Origin: Bacteroidota bacterium
GTDB taxonomy: Bacteria > Bacteroidota > Bacteroidia > Bacteroidales > GCA-2748055
Reading direction: 5' to 3'
DNA: 7,209 nucleotides
Assembly: GCA_030592605.1 (NCBI GenBank)
Contig: JAUVIT010000080.1
Span: 1 to 7,209, forward strand
Shown: one piece after another, positions 1-6,100 of the stretch
How the letters are laid out: each line of letters starts with the position of its first letter
Numbering within the stretch: position 1 is the stretch's first letter
Position numbers and translations under genes: made by a program
Notes under the pieces: generated by a model
What the model was told of the DNA's origin: nothing
The model's database searches: none
The model's input: the letters and a program-made list of their open reading frames with translations, nothing else

Positions 1-141
1 GGTCTGTGGATCGAATTGCATAAGCGGTCGGAAGCAGAAACCCGCAAGAAACCGCAAGGAAGTATTGACCGATATTTTTTATTGGAATCCATTTCATTTA
101 TGGAATGGAGGATGTCAAAGATTTTCACTACTCCTTTTTAG
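1..141 (+). CDS. Possible C-terminal tail of an unrecognised protein (5' end outside window)
   Basis: Frame 1 is open from the window edge to a TAG at 139-141 and would encode a 46-residue tail. It has a charged stretch (HKRSEAETRKKPQG) followed by a more hydrophobic, aromatic part (RYFLLESISFMEW) and the end IFTTPF. I recognise no family. If real, it would overlap the 3' end of the convergent oxidoreductase gene by 14 bases, which is tolerable for convergent genes. Against it: the stretch is short, the minus strand is also open here, and an imperfect palindrome at 88-109 would lie inside the coding sequence. The segment could equally be intergenic. Confidence 0.25.
   Translation, partial: GLWIELHKRSEAETRKKPQGSIDRYFLLESISFMEWRMSKIFTTPF
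88..109. other. Imperfect palindrome / stem-loop between convergent ends
   Basis: The 22 bases can fold as a 10-bp stem (TCCATTTCAT against ATGGAATGGA, with one G:U pair in plus-strand RNA) around a TT centre, so in practice about 9 bp with a 4-base loop. It starts about 20 bases past the stop of the minus-strand oxidoreductase gene, where a transcription terminator is expected. No run of T follows on either strand: the minus-strand side continues with ATTCCAATAAAAAAT. It is therefore not a standard intrinsic terminator. It could be a Rho-dependent 3' end or an mRNA-stabilising hairpin, or chance within AT-rich DNA. Confidence 0.3.
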
Positions 142-1510
142 TAATCTGAATCATAGAGATTGCAGCTTCGGCAGCCTTTATAATCATAGGTTTTGTAGGT
201 GCACTGGTCAGTAAAGGGTGTGTCCCAATCTGAAAAGAGACAAGTTCGTAAATTGTGATGCTCTTTTGAATGATCAAACCAATAATATTGATGATCTCAC
301 CAGCTGAGTCTGATCCCCATACTTCACCGCCAAGCACCGTCCCATCTGAAGGAGAAAAATAGAGTTTAACGGTCATAGGTGATGTGCCGGGAATGGTGCC
401 GGGATGTCGGTCAACATCAGTGAATTTCGCACTTAAAAAATCGATATTAGCTTCATTTGCGCTTATTTCCTCAATACCGGCATTAGCCATCGCCAATCCG
501 TTTATCTTGGTTGAAAATATACCCAATGTTCCGCTAAAGGGTTTTTTGATTTTAACGCTGAACAAATTGTAACCCAACACCCGCGCTTCGGCAGTTGCGG
601 TAGAAGCAAGCATGATTAGATCGCTGCGACCCGTTAGAAAGCCTATGGTCTGAGAGCAGTCTCCCACAGCACTGACATCTTTTACTGATGTGCGTTCGTA
701 ACTGTCTACTTTGATTGCTCCCATTACATTTAATGGTAATCCGGCTTTTTCAGCAAGCTCCGAATTTGGCTTGTATCCTACCGAAATGATTACAGCATCT
801 GCTGCTATCTCTTCTCCTCCTTTTAATATTACCTTTTCTACAAAGCCGTCCTTATTGCCTGCAATCTCTTCTGCCATGGTTGAAGTACGAATATGGGTAG
901 CCGTTTTTTCAAGCTGTTCTGTGGCTATTTTGCTTAATTCTTCGGAAAACGCCTTAGAAAAACAGTACTTTTCACTTTCAATCAAAGTGACATTTTTATC
1001 ATGATGTAATGCAAGCTGTTCAGCCACTTCAGAACCAATAAAGCCACCCCCTATAATCACGATATTCTTTTTGTCCTTCAATTCCCCGAAAAGCCGGTGG
1101 ATATAGCTGTAGCTTTTTTTAATGTAATAAACATTCTTCATCTCATAACCTCGAATGAATTTAGCTATCACAGGCGTAGAACCTGTAGCAAAGACAAGTT
1201 TATCATAATGGTAGATATCCCCTGATTTCAGGCTTACTGACTTCTCTTTTACGTTGACTTCATTGACAGGATCGACAATCACCTCTCCCCCCAGATCTTT
1301 GAATGGTTTCAGTCCCATCATATTTTTCTCCACTGAACCCAGATGGTGAAAAATATAAGGAATTCCGCAGGGTATCAGTCCTTTCTCTTCTTCCGTTATG
1401 ATAAGAACCGATTTACTCGAATTTTGCTTTTTCACGGTTACTCCCGTTACTACACCGGCAGGTCCTGCCCCAATAATAATTACATCATATTTCTTCATTT
1501 TCAATTTCAT
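128..1510 (-). CDS. FAD-dependent pyridine nucleotide-disulfide oxidoreductase (NADH oxidase / CoA-disulfide reductase type)
   Basis: Flavoenzyme expected to pass electrons from NAD(P)H through FAD and one redox cysteine to a small acceptor (O2, CoA disulfide, polysulfide or similar), acting in the cytoplasm. Visible parts: FAD Rossmann motif GAGPAG at residues 14-19; a lone active-site cysteine in PCGIPY (C48), the class with one Cys rather than a CxxxxC pair; ATGS at 108-111; NAD-binding motif GGGFIG at 154-159, with E178 ending the next strand (LIE), which favours NADH; second FAD motif AVGDC with D284; and a C-terminal dimerisation domain containing GTHP at 429-432. At 460 residues it is full length. 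An in-frame TAA lies three codons before the ATG at 1510; a second ATG at 1498 (MKKYD) fits the usual family start better, so the true N-terminus may be four residues shorter. The gene is more AT-rich than the large activase gene. The physiological acceptor cannot be read from sequence, so no gene symbol is given. Confidence 0.93.
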   Translation of the reverse strand: MKLKMKKYDVIIIGAGPAGVVTGVTVKKQNSSKSVLIITEEEKGLIPCGIPYIFHHLGSVEKNMMGLKPFKDLGGEVIVDPVNEVNVKEKSVSLKSGDIYHYDKLVFATGSTPVIAKFIRGYEMKNVYYIKKSYSYIHRLFGELKDKKNIVIIGGGFIGSEVAEQLALHHDKNVTLIESEKYCFSKAFSEELSKIATEQLEKTATHIRTSTMAEEIAGNKDGFVEKVILKGGEEIAADAVIISVGYKPNSELAEKAGLPLNVMGAIKVDSYERTSVKDVSAVGDCSQTIGFLTGRSDLIMLASTATAEARVLGYNLFSVKIKKPFSGTLGIFSTKINGLAMANAGIEEISANEANIDFLSAKFTDVDRHPGTIPGTSPMTVKLYFSPSDGTVLGGEVWGSDSAGEIINIIGLIIQKSITIYELVSFQIGTHPLLTSAPTKPMIIKAAEAAISMIQITKKE

Positions 1511-1550
1511 TTTAGCTTATTTATCATTTGATTTTTTAAGTATTAAACAT

Positions 1551-1594
1551 ATGACTACATCCTAAAGGACGAGGTAGTCATTTACAATTCGTCC
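1551..1594 (-). promoter_or_regulatory. Interleaved inverted repeats, possible H-type pseudoknot in oxidoreductase leader
   Basis: Two perfect inverted repeats interlock. An 8-bp pair is ATGACTAC (1551-1558) with GTAGTCAT (1574-1581), and a 6-bp pair is GGACGA (1567-1572) with TCGTCC (1589-1594). Read as minus-strand RNA the order is stem 1, stem 2, stem 1', stem 2', with loops of 7, 1 and 8 bases, which is the geometry of an H-type pseudoknot; otherwise the two stems could form as separate hairpins. The element lies between the predicted promoter and the start codon, ending about 40 bases before the ATG. It may act as a leader RNA or, read as DNA, the 8-bp arms may be an operator. No known riboswitch class was recognised and no T-tract follows. 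Confidence 0.4.
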
Positions 1595-1624
1595 ATAATG
1601 AGGTTCTTATAAAAACTATTTTCT

Positions 1625-1657
1625 GCAAATTTATTGCACATATGTTCATTATACAAA
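1625..1657 (-). promoter_or_regulatory. Bacteroidota-type promoter for the oxidoreductase gene
   Basis: On the minus strand, TTTG (1657-1654) is followed after 20 bases by TAAATTTGC (1633-1625), an exact fit to the -33 TTTG and -7 TAnnTTTG elements of Bacteroidota primary promoters, with spacing close to that described for Bacteroides. Transcription would begin around 1620, giving a leader of roughly 110 bases that contains the interleaved repeats at 1551-1594. The match overlaps the sequence upstream of the divergent exported-protein gene. For that gene I saw no equally good plus-strand promoter. Confidence 0.55.
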
Positions 1658-1692
1658 TAATTTACCTATTTTTATATAAAATACGATGTGCT

Positions 1693-2256
1693 ATGAACCT
1701 TAGAAGAGTTTTAATAACTGTAGTTGCCATTCTATTGGCCATAGGTACTAATGCTCAGGTACCAAACAGAACCGACATTTGTCAGGAAATTCCGAATCTA
1801 ACTCAGGATCAACAACAAAAAATCGACAAACTCAGTGCCACACATCAGCTTACGATGGATGGCTTGCGCGCACAATTCTACGAGGAGCGTGATGGTGGAA
1901 TAGCGTCTGGCTATAAAGCACAGATGAACACCGAAATGCAGAACCACTACAAGAACATCTCTGGCATCCTTACTACTGAACAGCAAACATGGTACGACCA
2001 AACTTGTAATGTAAACCGTAGAAGTGGGAATAACTATAATGCAGGCTATGGACGCAGTCAGGCTTTTAGACAAGGTCAGGGTTATGGACGTGGTCAGAGT
2101 TATGCACGTGGTCAGGGATATGGACGTGGCCAGATTTATGCACGTGGTCAGGGCTATGGACGTGGCCAGAGTTATGCACGTGGTCAGGGATATGGACGCG
2201 GTCAGGGATATCGTGGTCAGGGATATGGTCGTGGCCAGGCCAGGCTTACCTATTAA
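1693..2256 (+). CDS. Exported LTxxQ (Spy/CpxP-like) protein with Gly-Tyr-Arg-Gln repeat tail
   Basis: Small exported protein of 187 residues. The start at 1693 gives a clean signal peptide (MNLRRVL, then a hydrophobic core, predicted cut after TNA21 before Q22); the ATG at 1642 would add 17 residues ahead of it and looks wrong. The mature part has two LTxxQ motifs, LTQDQ at 36-40 and LTTEQ at 93-97, spanning a predicted helical stretch, as in the periplasmic Spy/CpxP/ZraP-like family, whose members act as envelope-stress chaperones or metal-responsive proteins. C30 and C105 bracket this domain and could form a disulfide. From about residue 117 the protein changes to a low-complexity tail rich in G, Y, R and Q, made of six-residue units (GQGYGR, GQSYAR) up to residue 182, ending ARLTY. 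The tail is not typical of Spy/CpxP; it is basic and could bind polyanions, metals or surfaces, which is inference. The family assignment rests on motifs only. Confidence 0.8.
   Translation: MNLRRVLITVVAILLAIGTNAQVPNRTDICQEIPNLTQDQQQKIDKLSATHQLTMDGLRAQFYEERDGGIASGYKAQMNTEMQNHYKNISGILTTEQQTWYDQTCNVNRRSGNNYNAGYGRSQAFRQGQGYGRGQSYARGQGYGRGQIYARGQGYGRGQSYARGQGYGRGQGYRGQGYGRGQARLTY
2074..2238 (+). repeat. In-frame 18-bp tandem repeat (36-bp higher-order unit)
   Basis: There are nine consecutive units plus a partial GGCCAG. Each unit begins GGTCAG or GGCCAG and encodes GQGYGR or GQ(S/I)YAR; the two kinds alternate through the first seven units, giving a 36-bp, 12-residue higher-order period. The eighth unit is 15 bp (GQGYR, missing one codon). 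Third-position differences (GGT/GGC, GGA/GGT, CGT/CGC) keep the protein sequence while the DNA drifts, which suggests selection on the peptide. Units are multiples of three, so copy-number changes keep the frame, and also keep other frames open, producing spurious ORFs on both strands. Confidence 0.92.
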
Positions 2257-2324
2257 GCCGGAACAATCTAATTCGTTTTCTACTGGAAACATGCTGTCAG
2301 AATTAAAATGTGAGGAATTTGTCT

Positions 2325-2332
2325 TAGATTTG
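2325..2332 (+). promoter_or_regulatory. Candidate -7 element (TAGATTTG) for the peroxiredoxin gene
   Basis: TAGATTTG exactly fits the Bacteroidota -7 consensus TAnnTTTG and lies 27 bases before the peroxiredoxin ATG, implying a short leader of about 20 bases. No TTTG is present at the expected -33 distance, so support is partial. If it is used, the peroxiredoxin can be transcribed independently of the upstream exported-protein gene, which ends 103 bases before it. Confidence 0.35.
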
Positions 2333-2359
2333 AAGAGCCACAAATGAATCACACTTTAT

Positions 2360-2920
2360 ATGAAAAATATAAGCACAATTTTTCTGCTGTTTTTTGCCGT
2401 AAGCCTTACATTTTCACAGGTCGGCCTGGGTGAAAAAGTGCCTAATTTCAAAGCACTCGACCAGGATGGCGAAAAATGGGTTTTGAAATCAAATCTGAAG
2501 AAATCCGATTACCTGGTCATCTATTTCTATCCCGCAGCTTTTACGGGTGGATGTACTGCACAGGCCTGCAGTTACCGGGATCAGAAGGGTGATCTGGAAA
2601 AAGCAGGTGCCAGTGTAGCAGGTGTATCGGGCGATTCCCCGGAGACTTTGAAGCTGTTTGCCCTGGAACATTCGCTCAACTTTACTATGCTGGCAGATGA
2701 ATCGGGAGCTTTGGCGGCCATCTTTGATGTTCCGCATGGCGATGGTGGAACCATCCAACGTGAAATAAAAGGAGCAAGCCTGGATTTGACCCGAGGTACT
2801 ACCATCCAGCGGTGGACCTTTATCCTGGACCAGGAGGGTACACTGATCTACAAAGACACCGAAGTGGATGCTGCCGGCGACAGCGGCAAAGTGCTTGAGT
2901 TTGTAGGTTCGCTGCAATAG
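2360..2920 (+). CDS. Exported peroxiredoxin, PrxQ/BCP type
   Basis: Thiol peroxidase that reduces hydrogen peroxide or alkyl hydroperoxides through a peroxidatic cysteine. Of the 186 residues, 1-19 form a signal peptide (MKNIS, a Leu/Phe-rich core, cut predicted at FS19 before Q20), placing the enzyme in the periplasm. The thioredoxin fold follows, with the active site YFYPAAFTGGC: P58, T62 and peroxidatic C65 fit PxxxTxxC. C70, five residues on (CTAQAC), is the resolving cysteine position characteristic of PrxQ/BCP. R151 in QRWTFILD is the likely conserved active-site arginine. Many BCP proteins are cytoplasmic, so the export signal is notable; a periplasmic thioredoxin-like reductant would be needed and none is in the window. 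Upstream is the LTxxQ protein on the same strand, 103 bases away; downstream lies a 189-base gap. No lipobox cysteine is present, so it is probably soluble. No strong Shine-Dalgarno precedes the start. Confidence 0.93.
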   Translation: MKNISTIFLLFFAVSLTFSQVGLGEKVPNFKALDQDGEKWVLKSNLKKSDYLVIYFYPAAFTGGCTAQACSYRDQKGDLEKAGASVAGVSGDSPETLKLFALEHSLNFTMLADESGALAAIFDVPHGDGGTIQREIKGASLDLTRGTTIQRWTFILDQEGTLIYKDTEVDAAGDSGKVLEFVGSLQ

Positions 2921-2985
2921 TCACTTCCTTAGAGCTTTTTAGAACCACTCTAATTAGCTTTGATAGTGTTTTCCTTGGCTTTCGA

Positions 2986-3019
2986 GAGTCGTGTTTTTTT
3001 TCTATTTTCGAAACGACTC
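2986..3019 (+). other. Inverted repeat in the leader region of the activase gene
   Basis: GAGTCGT (2986-2992) and ACGACTC (3013-3019) form a perfect 7-bp inverted repeat around a 20-base, T-rich loop that includes eight T in a row (2994-3001). The right arm, read as GACTCC (3015-3020), can instead pair with GGAGTC at 3078-3083, 27 bases before the activase start. The T-run sits inside the loop, not after the stem, so this is not a canonical terminator for the peroxiredoxin gene. The rest of the 189-base gap (2921-3109) is AT-rich; a TATTATTTG at about 3048-3056 resembles a -7 element but has one extra base. Confidence 0.3.
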
Positions 3020-3109
3020 CAGAAATTAATATAGCGCCGTTACGCATATTATTTGTTTGATGTTGATGCGTTTGAAGGGAGTCTGACAACTAAACCTAAA
3101 TGAAGTGAC

Positions 3110-6100
3110 ATGAAGCCAACCTATCTGTTTGGATTTGATATCGGTTCTATTTCCATCAATACCGTTGTTATGGATAACGACGGTAAAGTTATCGAGGAGC
3201 GCTACGACTACAACCACGGCAAGCCCTTTGAGAAGCTTAAAGAGATTCTTGATGACCTGGAGGAACGCTATTCCAGGGAACAATTTGGACATATCTCATT
3301 TACAGGAACAGGTGGCAAACTGGCCGCTGAGCTCCTGGGGGGCACCTATGTAAACGAGATTGTTGCGCAGTCAACATCAGTCTCCAGGCTCCATCCCGAG
3401 GTAAGGACGATTATCGAAATGGGTGGTGAAGATTCCAAGCTGATTTTTATGGACGAGGTGGACGGCAATGCTTCCAGACTTTCAGATTTTGAACTGAATA
3501 CACTCTGCGCGGCAGGAACCGGGTCTTTCCTTGACCAACAGGCCAACCGTATTGGCATTTCCATAGAAAACGAATTCGGGGAACTTTCCCTCAAATCGGA
3601 AGATCCTCCAAGAATTGCAGGACGCTGCAGTGTTTTTGCCAAGAGTGATATGATTCACCTTCAGCAGATCGCCACACCGGTACATGATATTGTGGCCGGA
3701 TTGTGTTTTGCTGTCGCACGCAATTTCATCTCTTCACTGGGCAGGGGCAAGACCATCAAATTCCCTGTGATGTTCCAGGGAGGAGTCTCCTCCAATATAG
3801 GGATGGTCAGGGCTTTCAGAGATCTTCTGGGCGCCAGGGAGGATGAGTTCCTGATACCTGAACACAACACCTCCATGGGTTCTATGGGAGCCGTGCTCAA
3901 CCACCTGGAAGAGGGAAAGGGAGAGAAGGACAGTGAGAAGGCAGCCTATAAGGGAACAGGTGATTTGGATAAGCATATTCATGGGGAGAAATCGAGGGGT
4001 AAAACCTTTGATCCGCTGACTCCTCCCGAATCGGATATTCGAAAAGATGTCTATCAGATCCCAGAATCGGATAAACCCTATGAGGTCTACCTGGGGCTGG
4101 ATGTCGGCTCACTGAGTACCAACGTGGTGTTGATCGATGATCAGAACCGGGTGATCGCACGCAGGTACCTGCCCACGGCCAGTAAACCGCTGGAGGCCAT
4201 TCGACGCGGGATGTCAGAGATCTATGAAGAGATAGGTGAACGTGTGGTGGTCAAAGCTGCAGGAACTACCGGTTCGGGCCGCTACCTTACCGGTGACTTT
4301 ATCGGAGCCGACCTGATTCGCAATGAGATAACTGCCCAGGCCACAGCGGCCATCGTTTTCGATCCCGAGGTGGATACCATTTTTGAGATCGGCGGACAGG
4401 ACTCCAAGTACATCAGTATTGACAATGGTGTGGTGGTCGATTTTGAGATGAACAAAGTATGTGCAGCCGGAACAGGATCTTTCCTGGAGGAGCAGGCCGA
4501 GAAACTGGATATCAATATCATCGAAGAGTTTGGTGATATGGCGCTGGGCGCATGTAATCCGGCCGGACTTGGCGATCGCTGTACGGTATTCATGGAGTCG
4601 GATCTGAATGCATTCCAGCAGAAAGGTGTGGAGAAAGAGAACCTGGTGGGCGGACTGGCCTACTCCATTGTCCATAACTACATTCAAAAAGTGGTCCGCA
4701 AGAAACGGATTGGGGAGCACATCCTGTTTCAGGGTGGAGTAACCAATAACAGGGCCGTAGTGGCTGCTTTTGAAAAGGTGACCGGAAAGAAGATCCACAT
4801 CCCTCCCCACTTTGATGTAACAGGGGCCATCGGAGCTGCCATGCTGGCACGCGACCATATCCTTCAGAATAAGCTGGAGACAAGATTCAAGGGATTTGAT
4901 ATCTCTAAGATACCTTATACGGTAGACAAATTTACCTGCAAGGCCTGCTCCAACCAGTGTGAGATTCGCAGAGTGCGGATCGAAGGTGAGAAGAAGCCGC
5001 TTTATTTTGGCGGAAGGTGCGAGAAGTGGGAAATGGATGAACGCAAAGGCAAAGGACAGGACATCCCCAACTATTTTGAAGAACGCCTGGACATGCTCAC
5101 CGATGGATTCGAACCGGGTAAGGAAGAGGGGAAACAAACCATCGGAATCCCCCGCGGACTGATGGTCTTCTACCAGCAGTTCCCCTACTGGAGTACTTTC
5201 TTTAAAGAGCTTGGATTCAATGTGGTGGTTTCGGACGAGACTGACAATCAAACTGTAAAGAAGGCGCTAAACATGATTGTGGCCGAAACCTGTTTCCCTG
5301 TGGAGATCATGCATGGACATATTTACGAGATGCTGGAGGACAAAGTGGATTATATCTTTACCCCCTTTATCATCAATTCAAAAGCCAGTAAGGATAATCC
5401 CACCTCAAATATGAACTGTCCCTGGGTACAGACCGTTCCCTTTATGGTCAAAGCCTCCATCAAGGAAGAGCAGCGGGAGAAGTTGCTGAGCCCCGCCCTT
5501 AACTTCCGCTACTATGGGAAAGTGGTGGAGAAGGAGCTTTACGATTACTTTGGAAAGAGATTCAAGCTTAGTAAGAAGCAGATTGTGGAGGCCATGAAAA
5601 AGGCCGATGCAAAACAGGATGTTTTCGAGGAGCGTGTGAAGGCAAGGGGTCGCGAGGTCATGGCAAGTCTGCCCGAAGACAAAGAGGTCCTGGCCATCAT
5701 AGGGCGTCCCTACAATACTGGCGATCCCGCCCTGAATCTTTGCATGGTGGAAAAGCTGATCAACCTGGATGTGCTTCCCATCCCCATGGACTACCTGCCC
5801 CTGGAAGAGGAGCATATCACCGACGACTACAACAAGATGTACTGGCCCAACGGTCAGCGCATCCTGGCAGCTGCCCGGATCATTGCCCGTGACGACCGCC
5901 TGCATGGCATCTACATGGGTAACTTCCGCTGCGGTCCCGACTCCTTCCTGGCCCACTTTGTCCACGAGGAGATGGCCGGTAAACCCTACATGGAGATTGA
6001 GATCGACGAACATGGCGCAGATGCAGGAATGATCACCCGTTATGAGGCCTTTCTTGATAGCCTGAGGGGCTCCAGAATAAGTGACAACAGGAAGAAGAAG

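Noticed and set aside
1551..1581. Rho-independent terminator or attenuator for either divergent gene
   Set aside because: The 8-bp stem is not followed by a T-tract on either strand.
1642..1692. N-terminal extension of the LTxxQ protein from the ATG at 1642
   Set aside because: It would put 17 extra residues before a standard signal peptide. The stretch is AT-rich like the intergenic region and better explained as upstream control sequence.
2074..2238. CRISPR-like array
   Set aside because: The units are contiguous with no unique spacers, and lie in frame inside a protein-coding gene.
1798..2352. Minus-strand ORF of 184 residues with Thr/Ser/Leu/Ile repeats, and a plus-strand ORF at 2024-2347 with Val/Asp/Met/His repeats
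   Set aside because: Both are alternate-frame readings of the 18-bp tandem repeat, which stays open in other frames because the unit is a multiple of three. The frame with a signal peptide and LTxxQ motifs is the real one.
2986..3007. Intrinsic terminator after the peroxiredoxin gene
   Set aside because: The T-run is in the loop of the inverted repeat. No stable G+C-rich stem was found immediately before it, so the terminator call is not supported.
4214..5251. 345-residue minus-strand ORF, with smaller minus-strand ORFs at 5405-6013 and elsewhere
   Set aside because: They lie opposite the activase gene, whose plus-strand frame has every family motif. The antisense translations show no recognisable domain and arise from the G+C-rich coding bias.
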